DNA from: an uncultured Prolixibacteraceae bacterium
Lineage (GTDB): Bacteria; Bacteroidota; Bacteroidia; Bacteroidales; Prolixibacteraceae
NCBI GenBank assembly: GCA_913063265.1
Contig: CAJXZG010000004.1
Coordinates: forward strand, 1 to 64,000
Reading direction: 5' to 3'
DNA: 64,000 bases
The notes below the pieces were generated by a model. That model was not told where the DNA came from and searched no databases. It saw only the letters and a program-made list of their open reading frames with translations. The translations under genes and the position numbers were made by a program. Each line of letters opens with the position of its first letter. Within the stretch, counting starts at the first letter, position 1. Below are positions 18,016 through 26,284 of this stretch, piece after piece.

Positions 18016-19029
18016 ATGAAATCAAAACTGGAATACCTTTGGTTAGACGGTTCTCAACCAACACAACAATTGCGTGGTAAAACCCGCTTAGAAGAAAACT
18101 TTAGTGGAAAACTGGAAGATTGTCCAATGTGGTCTTTCGATGGTTCTTCAACTCAGCAGGCAACGGGTGATGCTTCTGACTGTTTAATGAAACCTGTATT
18201 TATTTGTAAGGATCCTGATCGTAAGAATGCATACATCGTTATGACAGAAGTTTTGAATGCTGACGGAACTCCACATTCTACCAATGGTCGTGCTACAATT
18301 GAAGAAGAAGACGATGATTTTTGGTTTGGATATGAGCAGGAGTATTTCCTTTATGACCCACAAACCAGACTACCTTTAGGTTTCCCTGCAGGAGGTTTTC
18401 CTGAGCCACAAGGACCTTACTATTGTGGTGTAGGCGGATCAAAAGTTTTTGGTCGTGCGATTGTTGAAGAACATCTTGATATGTGTATCGATGCTGGCTT
18501 AAGTATTGAAGGTATCAACGGTGAGGTAGCTGCCGGACAATGGGAATTCCAGATTTTTGAAAAAGGTGCTGCCAATGCAGGTGATCAAATTTGGGTAGCT
18601 CGTTACTTGTTGGAAAGAACAGCCGAAAAATACGGTTTAGACGTAGAATGGCATCCAAAACCACTTGGAAAAGAACTTGACTGGAATGGTTCAGGCATGC
18701 ACGCAAACTTCTCCAACGGTTTAATGAGAACTTGTGGCGACGAAAAAGTATTTACTGCAATTTGTGAGGAGTTTGCTAAATTTATTCCTGAGCACATTGA
18801 TGTTTATGGTGCGTTCAACGACCAACGTTTAACAGGATTACACGAAACTCAATCTATCCATGAATATAGTTATGGTGTTTCTGACCGTGGTGCTTCCATC
18901 CGTATTCCTGTGGGAACTGTAGAAGATGGCTGGAAAGGACGTCTGGAAGACCGTCGTCCTGCTTCAAACGCAGATCCATACAAAGTAGGTGCCCGTATTA
19001 TTAAAACTGTACACGGAGTTAAGTTATAA
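18016..19029 (+). CDS. Glutamine synthetase, type II (eukaryote-like GSII)
   Basis: A 337-residue cytoplasmic enzyme that makes glutamine from glutamate, ammonia and ATP. The length and the N-terminal KLEYLWLDGSQPTQQLRGKT with CPMWSFDGSSTQQATGDASDC are those of GSII, not of the 440-470-residue GSI. Metal and glutamate ligands are in EQEYFLYD, EVAAGQWEFQI and NGSGMHANFS, and the ATP-site Arg is in GRLEDRRPASNADPY. GSII is decameric in eukaryotes and rhizobia and is not regulated by GSI-type adenylylation; no adenylylation Tyr loop is seen. It is the first of three GS-family genes in 7.5 kb. Own promoter and a strong terminator. Confidence 0.95.
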   Translation: MKSKLEYLWLDGSQPTQQLRGKTRLEENFSGKLEDCPMWSFDGSSTQQATGDASDCLMKPVFICKDPDRKNAYIVMTEVLNADGTPHSTNGRATIEEEDDDFWFGYEQEYFLYDPQTRLPLGFPAGGFPEPQGPYYCGVGGSKVFGRAIVEEHLDMCIDAGLSIEGINGEVAAGQWEFQIFEKGAANAGDQIWVARYLLERTAEKYGLDVEWHPKPLGKELDWNGSGMHANFSNGLMRTCGDEKVFTAICEEFAKFIPEHIDVYGAFNDQRLTGLHETQSIHEYSYGVSDRGASIRIPVGTVEDGWKGRLEDRRPASNADPYKVGARIIKTVHGVKL

Positions 19030-19054
19030 TAAATAAGTTCATACCGGGAAAAAT

Positions 19055-19092
19055 AAAAAAGCTGTTCGATGCAAATTGAACAGCTTTTTTAA
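19055..19092 (+). terminator. Terminator of GSII
   Basis: AAAAAGCTGTTC and GAACAGCTTTTT form a 12-base stem with a 10-base loop, ending in a T run, about 25 bases after the stop. Confidence 0.85.
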
Positions 19093-19776
19093 TTATGTAG
19101 ATTCAATACCTTTTTAGTGACTCATCTTGAAATTACTGTGGAGTAAAGTATTTCTTACCTTAAATCCTTGCTTTTTCCTGCCGGAGGCCTTCATTTTTGG
19201 CTTAACCCAAAAACGAAGCAAAAAGCTCAAGGCTGCTTTTTATCTTCATCTTCCATCTTCACAAAACCTAACTTCGAAGGAGTGATTTCCTCGATTCCTC
19301 GGAACTTCTCCTTCTCTCTATGGTTTTGTTTCGATTCCAGACTTGATAAAAAAAGGCCAACTCACGAGGCAAAAGCCAAGTTTTTATTTACCTTATGAAC
19401 TCGCTCCAAATTACTACTATTTTTATTCTTTTTTTGATAAAAACTACTCTTCCAACTATAAGAAATACTATAGGCTTGAGTACGGGCACGTCAAAAATCC
19501 GTCAATCGAGCTAAGCCGAAACATTGAAAAAGCGCTAAGGTTATTTTTGACAAGATTTTTGGTTCCCTGCCCGAAGTCAGGAGGGCTTTTCTTCGAATGG
19601 AAAAGGAACTGCCCTTCCGGCATGAGGAAACTCCCGGTAGGGAAAACATTTCAAATAACCTGAATGCCTTCTATCTTAAAACATATTTAAGGTTATTTTT
19701 TAAAACAGTCCTAATACTTATTGAAAAACACTTCCTTGTTTTTATGCTCCACCTATTTTTCAACGTAAGCCCCCTT
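19093..19776. other. 684-base intergenic region, probably non-coding
   Basis: Overlapping plus-strand frames of 76-106 codons exist (19168-19398, 19343-19663 and 19597-19827), but they have no start context, no conserved residues and switch frames between low-complexity stretches. Short inverted pairs (CAAAACC/GGTTTTG around 19260-19330, AGGTTATTT/AAATAACCT around 19539-19663) suggest structured or decayed intergenic repeats. I see no gene. Confidence 0.5.
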
Positions 19777-20634
19777 TTAGTAATCAATAACTGCAGATTC
19801 ACAAACATATGTAGGTATAATTCCTGAACTTCCTATTTTTATCTTGGCCATTTCTGGTAAAGTGTTACCTGATAGAACAAGAACAGTATCAAGCCCGAAT
19901 TTATTACCACCAATAATATCTGTATAAAGGGTGTCGCCAACCATCAGAATTTCATTTCTTTTAATATTTGGAACATCTTCCAAAGCGCGTTCATAAGCAA
20001 GCAAAAACATCTGGGCATCGGGTTTTCCAAAACGAATAAATCGTTTTCCAAGAATTTGTTCAACCAAATCAGCCAAACCACCAATGGCCACCGAAATATC
20101 GTTTTTATTTACCGGATAGTTTATATCTGTATTTGCTACTATTACCTGCATATTTTTGTGTCTGAGCAGATTAATGGTTTTATCGATATCTTTGTTCCAG
20201 TCAAATCCTTCATCATCCAAAAAAGCAAAGGATTGAATATGTTCGAGATCTTCAAAATCAACATCACTGATTGAGACAGTATTTAATCCTGCGGTTTCTA
20301 TATAATGAGCAGATTTTTCAGTGCCCAGGTAAGCGACCGCATTTCCATTGGCAAGTTTGGTCTTAAAAAATTCCATGGCCAACATACCCGATGACAAAAT
20401 CTTATCAGTAGATATACATTCCAATCCTCTATCCTGATACCAGTTTGACAATTCATCCGGGCTTCGTGATGAATCATTTGTCAGAACATAATAAGGAATT
20501 CCTTTTTTTTCAAGATACTTAAAAGTTGCTTCTATCCCGGGAATTAATCCCTGATGATTTTTCAAAACCCCAAAAGCATCAAAAAAAACCGCTTTGTAGT
20601 TTTTTACTACACTTCGAAAACTTTTTGTTCTCAT
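19777..20634 (-). CDS. HAD-IIA family hydrolase-like protein with altered motif I
   Basis: A 285-residue cytoplasmic HAD protein with the subfamily IIA cap. Motif I reads FFDAFGVLKN (D19): the nucleophile Asp is there but the second Asp (acid/base) is replaced by Phe21, as in the DxWGV variant group of HAD-IIA proteins. Motif II is YVLTNDSSR, the Lys is in FGKPDAQMF, and motif IV is MVGDTLYTDI, so the rest of the active site is intact. Canonical HAD-IIA members remove phosphate from p-nitrophenyl phosphate, glycerol-3-phosphate or nucleotides; activity here is uncertain. Third gene of an operon with a kinase-like protein and a GSI-like ligase (5- and 14-base gaps). Confidence 0.82.
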   Translation of the reverse strand: MRTKSFRSVVKNYKAVFFDAFGVLKNHQGLIPGIEATFKYLEKKGIPYYVLTNDSSRSPDELSNWYQDRGLECISTDKILSSGMLAMEFFKTKLANGNAVAYLGTEKSAHYIETAGLNTVSISDVDFEDLEHIQSFAFLDDEGFDWNKDIDKTINLLRHKNMQVIVANTDINYPVNKNDISVAIGGLADLVEQILGKRFIRFGKPDAQMFLLAYERALEDVPNIKRNEILMVGDTLYTDIIGGNKFGLDTVLVLSGNTLPEMAKIKIGSSGIIPTYVCESAVIDY

Positions 20635-20639
20635 TCAGA

Positions 20640-21686
20640 TTATAGTTTTAAAGTCTTTAATATTTTCTCCACACGGTAATTGGCGTCAAGGGCCGGAAAA
20701 TAAGTGTCGTAAGCCTCTTTTATCAATTTATTGGAATATTGTTTCCTGAAAAAGTAAGGTCCATCTTTAATCACATAATTCAATATAAAAAAGCGATAGG
20801 CTTCCTTGATAAGCTGAACTTCGGGAACTGTTAACGGAAATATCTTGTGGTATTCTTTCAGGAACATCATAAAACGATCTTCCATTAATGTATTAACCAG
20901 GTAGCTAAAAACAGTTTTATCGCCTGCATCTGAAACCACACGGCTAAAAAAGTAAAAATCCATCACTCGTGACGACATTCTGAACCAGTCATAATCCCAA
21001 CGGGAGTAAAATTTCCCGTCACCTGTAATAGAAAAGTTTCCAATATTCCAATCTACCAAAACCGGTATAGTTTCAATTTCGGTTGTATAGTTTAATTTAT
21101 CAGCATTATTCAACAAACTGTCAGCATGTTTAAGAATCATATCCTTATGCGCTACACACATTTTAATTTCACCTTTAGAAACCGATCTTTTTAATTTTTG
21201 AATATCGGTAATCACGTTTTTTGAAGACGCAGGCAGCTGGTTTGTAACATTTGTGCATGCCTTGTGAAATCTTGCCAACTCACGTCCCAGTTTTTTAATA
21301 TGTTTTTCTTCAAGTCGGCGGGGTAATTTATTTTTTAACCTGATAGGATTGTAAAAAACAACCCATGCACTCCGATCTACTTCATGATAACGATAAATGT
21401 ACAATTCGTTTCTTTTTACCAGCGATTGCGCAAGAAAGGCATTGTAAGGGTGTTCCAGATTATTGGCAAGATTGTTTAAAATTATATGGTCTTCTCTAAA
21501 ATCTTCAAAGTTCCCGTACTCTGATAATTTGGCAAATACAGGTTCCCTCCCGTAAAATGAAACTTTATATACATGATTTGTTGAAACTTGCATACTTACA
21601 TCGTAAACACCCTTGATTTCGTGACGATCCCCATCAAATTCTTTCCAGGCAAGTTTTACTATGAGCTTATAATCAAGTTTTTGCAT
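20640..21686 (-). CDS. APH-fold (aminoglycoside/choline kinase-like) phosphotransferase
   Basis: A 348-residue cytoplasmic protein that I assign to the APH/choline kinase fold from residue pattern, not from a named family. The N-lobe has a putative ATP-contact Lys in VFAKLSEYG (near residue 54) and an alpha-C Glu in REDHIILNN. The catalytic loop appears as LVDWNIGNF (near 210): D-x4-N matches APH catalysis, but the leading His of HGD is replaced by Val-Asp. The metal Asp equivalent is in RWDYDWF. The substrate is unknown; most kinases of this fold phosphorylate hydroxyls of small molecules. It sits between the GSI-like ligase and the HAD protein, so the three should act together on one small molecule. 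Confidence 0.65.
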   Translation of the reverse strand: MQKLDYKLIVKLAWKEFDGDRHEIKGVYDVSMQVSTNHVYKVSFYGREPVFAKLSEYGNFEDFREDHIILNNLANNLEHPYNAFLAQSLVKRNELYIYRYHEVDRSAWVVFYNPIRLKNKLPRRLEEKHIKKLGRELARFHKACTNVTNQLPASSKNVITDIQKLKRSVSKGEIKMCVAHKDMILKHADSLLNNADKLNYTTEIETIPVLVDWNIGNFSITGDGKFYSRWDYDWFRMSSRVMDFYFFSRVVSDAGDKTVFSYLVNTLMEDRFMMFLKEYHKIFPLTVPEVQLIKEAYRFFILNYVIKDGPYFFRKQYSNKLIKEAYDTYFPALDANYRVEKILKTLKL

Positions 21687-21700
21687 TTTAAATGTTTGAG

Positions 21701-23059
21701 TTATATAATTTCAAAATAGCGTTTTAGTTCCCAATCCGTAACCTGTTTTTCAAACTGCATCCACTCCCACTCTCTTGTTCTTGTAAAATGTCCGATAAAA
21801 TCTTTACCAAAGAGTTCATTTGCAATTTTAGAATTTGCCATTTTCCTTGTAGCGTCTTTTAAATTTTTTGGCAAAACAACTGCTTTATCCATATTATATC
21901 CACTACCAAAGGTTTGAGGAGTTTTTAATTCTAATTTATTCTTTATTCCATATAATCCCGACGCCAGGGCAGCTGCCATTGCAAGATATGGATTAGTATC
22001 TGCTCCCGGAACACGAGATTCTATCCTTGCCGATTTGCTCTTCCCCTGAATAACTCTTACTGCTGTAGTTCGGTTATCTATCCCCCAGGTTGCATTTGCT
22101 GGTGCCCAATCTCCCTGACCAATACGTTTATAACTGTTTACGGTCGGTGCAAACATTGGCAGTATTTCCGGCAAACATAATAACTGCCCCGCAATATATT
22201 GTTCCAAAACCTTACTAATGTTGTTTTTATTGTCTTTATTAAAAAACAGGTTATTAGTTCCCTCTTTATTCCATAAACTTTGATGAATATGCCCTCCGCA
22301 ACCGGGCAGGGATGAATTCCATTTGGCCATAAAACTGGCAACCATATTATGCCGGTATGCTATTTCCTTTACCGATGATTTAAATAAAACCGCCTTGTCA
22401 GCCCCAGCCAAAATATCATCATATAAAACGGCTGCCTCAAAAACACCTGGCCCGGTTTCAGTATGCATTCCTTCCAACGGAATACCAAAAGCTTCCAGCC
22501 CATCAATTAAATGATGAACAAAATCACTGTTTAATGAAGTCCTTAGCACTGAATAGCCAAACATCCCGGGAGTAATTGGACTTAGTTTATCAAAACCGGC
22601 ACTATTTATTTCACCTGGTGTTCCCTGAAAGTTAAACCACTCAAACTCTTGTGCAAACATTGGCCTATATCCTAATTCATCACACTCTTTGGCAATCTTT
22701 TTTAATAAACTTCGTGAACAGGTTTCATTCGCATAAACTTCATGTTCATTAAAATCGGCAATAAAAAAAGGTGTATCATTTTCCCAGGGTATTTCTCTGA
22801 AAGTATTGATATCAAGAGCTGCACGTGCATCTGGATAACCGGTGTGCCATCCCGTAATTTCTGAATTGTTGTAACTAACATCCCCTGAATCCCAACCAAA
22901 TACAACATCACAAATTCCGATGTTTTCTTCAACAGATTCAAGAAACTTTTTTTTATGGATATATTTACCCCGTAATATCCCGTCTATATCGACAATTGCG
23001 ATTTTTACTTTTTGAGATTCAGAATCTTTTACTTTTTGTATAATATCCTTTTTGTCCAT
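21701..23059 (-). CDS. Glutamine synthetase family protein, GSI/PuuA-like gamma-glutamyl ligase
   Basis: A 452-residue cytoplasmic enzyme of the GSI fold. The active-site motifs are recognisable but not those of housekeeping GlnA: AQEFEWFNF, HTETGPGVFEAA, GCGGHIHQSLW, RIGQGDWAPANATWG, SARIESRVPGADTNPYLA and the C-terminal TREWEWMQFEKQVTDWEL. These fit PuuA/IpuC/GlnT-type ligases, which couple the gamma carboxyl of glutamate to amines other than ammonia. No NLYDLP adenylylation loop is present. It heads the operon ligase-kinase-HAD and is divergent from glnN, with a 28-base palindrome in the shared promoter region. The actual amine is unknown, and it may not be a true glutamine synthetase. Confidence 0.85.
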   Translation of the reverse strand: MDKKDIIQKVKDSESQKVKIAIVDIDGILRGKYIHKKKFLESVEENIGICDVVFGWDSGDVSYNNSEITGWHTGYPDARAALDINTFREIPWENDTPFFIADFNEHEVYANETCSRSLLKKIAKECDELGYRPMFAQEFEWFNFQGTPGEINSAGFDKLSPITPGMFGYSVLRTSLNSDFVHHLIDGLEAFGIPLEGMHTETGPGVFEAAVLYDDILAGADKAVLFKSSVKEIAYRHNMVASFMAKWNSSLPGCGGHIHQSLWNKEGTNNLFFNKDNKNNISKVLEQYIAGQLLCLPEILPMFAPTVNSYKRIGQGDWAPANATWGIDNRTTAVRVIQGKSKSARIESRVPGADTNPYLAMAAALASGLYGIKNKLELKTPQTFGSGYNMDKAVVLPKNLKDATRKMANSKIANELFGKDFIGHFTRTREWEWMQFEKQVTDWELKRYFEII

Positions 23060-23106
23060 TGTATTATTAAAATTTGAAGAAAAGTAAGTGATGTTTCAAT
23101 AATTAT

Positions 23107-23143
23107 CAAATGTATTTTTTAACAAAATCAAAAAATACATTTG
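23107..23143. promoter_or_regulatory. Perfect 14-base inverted repeat in the divergent GS promoter region
   Basis: CAAATGTATTTTTT (23107-23120) and AAAAAATACATTTG (23130-23143) are perfect reverse complements around a nine-base spacer. Each arm contains a TACATTTG -7 box reading outward, towards the GSI-like gene (48 bases) and towards glnN (189 bases). It could be an operator, a pair of overlapping divergent promoters, or both. Confidence 0.6.
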
Positions 23144-23289
23144 AATTTTAAATGTAAAAACCTGACGATAATTCAAAAAAAACATCTTTTCAAAAAAATA
23201 CCCCAATCCAGAACGGGCAATCAAAAATAATTTATCTGATTTATCATAAACACACCCTGCAAAATAACACTAAAACCATTTTAATATTG

Positions 23290-23297
23290 TATTTTTG
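23290..23297 (+). promoter_or_regulatory. -7 promoter box of glnN
   Basis: TATTTTTG lies 35 bases before the glnN ATG and matches TANNTTTG; no clear -33 element is seen. Confidence 0.45.
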
Positions 23298-23331
23298 ATC
23301 ATCACAAAAATAACAGATAAAACATAAACAA

Positions 23332-25521
23332 ATGGCACAATTCAGACTAAATGCACTTTCAGAAGTGTTAAACCGAAAACCAAAGGATATTATTCGTGAA
23401 GAAAACCTTGTTTCTGACTATTTTGGAATACAGGTTTTTAATCAGACAAAAATGAAAAGGCATCTTTCCAAAGAAGCATATAAAGCAGTTATGGATGCGA
23501 TTGAGAACGGAACCACCATTAACCGAAAGATGGCAGATCAGGTTGCTCAGGGAATGAAAACATGGGCAATAGAAAATGGTGCCACACATTATACACACTG
23601 GTTTCATCCATTAACCGACGGCACTGCTGAAAAACACGATGCTTTTATTGTACATGGAGCCGATGGTTCTGTGATAGAATCTTTTTCCGGAAAGTTATTG
23701 GCTCAGCAGGAACCTGATGCTTCATCCTTTCCAAGTGGAGGAATTCGACAAACCTTCGAAGCACGCGGTTATACCGCATGGGACCCGACATCGCCGGCAT
23801 TTATAAGCGAAACAACTTTAACCATTCCTACTATTTTTATTTCGTACACGGGTGAAGCACTGGATTATAAAACTCCGTTATTGCGTGCCATTTCTGCAGT
23901 TGATAAAGCTGCAACTGAAGTATGTCAGTATTTTGATAAAAATGTTTCATCTGTTCAGACTAATTTAGGATGGGAACAGGAATATTTTCTAATTGACGAA
24001 TCACTTTATATGGCCCGTCCAGATTTAATGCTAACAGGAAGAACTTTAATGGGTCATGCATCATCCAAAGATCAACAACTGGATGACCACTATTTTTCTT
24101 CAATACCTACCCGCGCAAACCGTTTTATGCAGGATGTGGAAAACGAGGCTTATAAGCTCGGAATTCCGCTAAAAACTAGACATAACGAGGTAGCTCCAAA
24201 CCAATTTGAATTTGCTCCGATTTATGAAGAGGCCAATCTTTCCAACGACCACAATCAACTGGCCATGGACATTATGCAAAAAATAGCACGTAAACATAAT
24301 TTCCGGATTCTGTTCCATGAGAAACCGTTTAAAGGTATCAATGGTTCGGGGAAACACAATAACTGGTCGCTTGAAACCGATACAGGAGTAAATCTTTATT
24401 CGCCGGGTAAAAATCCTAAATCCAACCTGCAGTTTCTGACTTTTGTAATCAATACGTTAAAAGCAGTACACGATGGACAGGATTTGTTAAGAGCAAGTAT
24501 ATTAACTGAGTCGAATACACATCGATTGGGAGCCAATGAAGCACCTCCTTCTATTTTATCTGTTTTTCTTGGTTCTGAGGTTTCAAATATGCTTGATCTA
24601 ATGGAAGAAGCTGTTGTTGACCGCAAAATGACTCCGGATGAAAAAACCGCACTTAAATTAAATATAGGCAGAATTCCTGAAATTATTCTGGACAATACAG
24701 ATCGTAACAGAACATCGCCATTTGCTTTTACAGGAAACAGATTTGAGTTTCGTGCAGTTGGTTCATCGGCTAATTGTGCTTCGGCAATAATTGTTTTAAA
24801 TGCATTGGTTGCTAATCAATTAAACGAATTTAAAGTTGCAGTTGATAAGTTAATTGCAAAAGATGTAAAAAAAGATGAAGCTATATTTCAGGTATTAAAA
24901 GATTTGATTATCAAATCGAAACCAATTCGCTTTAATGGGGATGGTTACAGTGAAGATTGGATAATTGAAGCCTCAAAAAGAGGCCTGACAAATGTAAGAA
25001 CTGTACCTGAATCTTTATCTGCTTATGTACGACCTGAATCAAGAAACCTGTTCTCGAAATTGGGAATATTTAACGAATCAGAGTTAAAAGGCCGGGTTGA
25101 AGTAGAGTACGAAAAATTTATTATGAAATTGCAAATCGAGTCGCGTGTACTGGCTGATATAGCGATTAATCATATCGTTCCGACAGCAGTAAGTTACCAA
25201 ACCATGCTTCTGGAGAATGTGAAAAATCTTAAAGAAGTTTTCACACCTGAGGAATTTAAAATCCTGGCCGGAGCAAGAACTGAATTAATCCGGGAAATTG
25301 GTGGTCATATTTCTGCCATAAAATCATTACGAAAAGAAATGATTGAAGCAAGAAAAACAGCCAATATCATTGATGATGTTATAAAAAAAGCTAAAAACTA
25401 CGATAAACTTGTTAAACCATTCCTTGATGAAATCAGGGAACATATCGATAAACTTGAATTGATAGTTGACAATGAAAAATGGCCATTGCCAAAATATCGT
25501 GAATTGTTGTTTGTGAAATAG
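23332..25521 (+). CDS. glnN: Glutamine synthetase, type III
   Basis: A 729-residue GSIII, the large dodecameric glutamine synthetase typical of Bacteroidota and cyanobacteria (about 725-730 residues). The GSIII-specific N-terminal region (residues 1-190, with IREENLVSDYFGIQVFN and THYTHWFHPLTDGTAEKHD) precedes the catalytic core: GWEQEYFLIDE, TRHNEVAPNQFEFAPIYEEANLSNDHNQL, NGSGKHNNWSLE and RNRTSPFAFTGNRFEFRAVGS. It is cytoplasmic and makes glutamine from ammonia, the likely main assimilatory enzyme. Monocistronic by spacing, divergent from the GSI-like operon. Confidence 0.97.
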   Translation: MAQFRLNALSEVLNRKPKDIIREENLVSDYFGIQVFNQTKMKRHLSKEAYKAVMDAIENGTTINRKMADQVAQGMKTWAIENGATHYTHWFHPLTDGTAEKHDAFIVHGADGSVIESFSGKLLAQQEPDASSFPSGGIRQTFEARGYTAWDPTSPAFISETTLTIPTIFISYTGEALDYKTPLLRAISAVDKAATEVCQYFDKNVSSVQTNLGWEQEYFLIDESLYMARPDLMLTGRTLMGHASSKDQQLDDHYFSSIPTRANRFMQDVENEAYKLGIPLKTRHNEVAPNQFEFAPIYEEANLSNDHNQLAMDIMQKIARKHNFRILFHEKPFKGINGSGKHNNWSLETDTGVNLYSPGKNPKSNLQFLTFVINTLKAVHDGQDLLRASILTESNTHRLGANEAPPSILSVFLGSEVSNMLDLMEEAVVDRKMTPDEKTALKLNIGRIPEIILDNTDRNRTSPFAFTGNRFEFRAVGSSANCASAIIVLNALVANQLNEFKVAVDKLIAKDVKKDEAIFQVLKDLIIKSKPIRFNGDGYSEDWIIEASKRGLTNVRTVPESLSAYVRPESRNLFSKLGIFNESELKGRVEVEYEKFIMKLQIESRVLADIAINHIVPTAVSYQTMLLENVKNLKEVFTPEEFKILAGARTELIREIGGHISAIKSLRKEMIEARKTANIIDDVIKKAKNYDKLVKPFLDEIREHIDKLELIVDNEKWPLPKYRELLFVK

Positions 25522-25546
25522 TTACACTTACACCCAATATAATTTT

Positions 25547-25744
25547 AAAAGAGGCCGTCTCAAAAGCGCAAAAGAGAAAAATTTAACTTTCAATTTGTAA
25601 GCAATAATCCCTCCTGACCTTTCGCCAGTTGGCGGAGAGGAACTGTCCCCCTTTGGGGAATTTAGGGGGTCAAAAAACGTTTCAAGCTTTCAATTTGTAA
25701 GTAATTCATGTTTTGCAATTAGTTTTGATACGGTCTCTTTTTTT
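25547..25744. repeat. 198-base element with terminal inverted repeats, no ORF
   Basis: The left end AAAAGAGGCCGTCTCAAAA and the reverse complement of the right end, AAAAGAGACCGTATCAAAA, agree at 17 of 19 positions. Inside, CTTTCAATTTGTAAG occurs twice (25587-25601 and 25687-25701), exactly 100 bases apart, around a CCCCCTTTGGGGAATTTAGGGGG stretch. It resembles a MITE, a short non-autonomous transposon, with no transposase here. Confidence 0.65.
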
Positions 25745-25801
25745 TGCTCAGTTTTGTCAGGTTTTGATTTTCTCTTCGTCTAACTTCCAAAATACACACT
25801 T

Positions 25802-26284
25802 ATGATTAAGAAAATAACCATATTATTCTTCCTGTTGATTTTAATATCCTCTATATCAATAGCTCAATTTCCAGATATTGAAATGAAAGATATAGATCAA
25901 AACTGGATATCTCTTGAAGAGTTAAAAGGAGAGAAGTTAACAGTTATTGATTTTTGGGCAACCTGGTGTAAACCCTGTGTAAGTTCCATTCCTAAATTAA
26001 ATAACATTTATGAGGAATATGCTCCAAAAGGTATTGAATTTATAGGAGTAAACATTGATGGCCCAAGAAATCTTTCCAAAGTAAAACCCTTTGCCACATC
26101 GATGAAAATTAGTTATCCGCTGGTTTTAGATCCCGACCAAAACCTTGTTGACAGGTTTAATGTTACTGTTTTTCCAACTATGATTGTGTTAAATGAAAAA
26201 GGGAAAGAAGTGTTTATACACGAAGGATTTAATCCGGGTGATGAACAATTAATCAGGGATGAATTTGAAAAACTTTTAGAATAA
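25802..26284 (+). CDS. TlpA-like thioredoxin, exported
   Basis: A 160-residue periplasmic thiol-disulfide protein: a signal sequence (residues 1-21, ISSISIAQ) then a thioredoxin fold with the active site FWATWCKPCVSS (W-C-K-P-C, near residue 58) and the cis-Pro loop FNVTVFPTMIV. Members of the TlpA family reduce or isomerise disulfides in envelope proteins. It opens a three-gene set; its stop overlaps the next start by one base (TAATG), so the barrel protein that follows is translationally coupled. No N-terminal membrane reductase domain (DsbD) is near. Confidence 0.9.
   Translation: MIKKITILFFLLILISSISIAQFPDIEMKDIDQNWISLEELKGEKLTVIDFWATWCKPCVSSIPKLNNIYEEYAPKGIEFIGVNIDGPRNLSKVKPFATSMKISYPLVLDPDQNLVDRFNVTVFPTMIVLNEKGKEVFIHEGFNPGDEQLIRDEFEKLLE

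Noticed and set aside
19168-19663. Two overlapping plus-strand frames of 76 and 106 codons after GSII
   Set aside because: Low-complexity, no recognisable family, no start context, and they run through inverted repeats; treated as intergenic.
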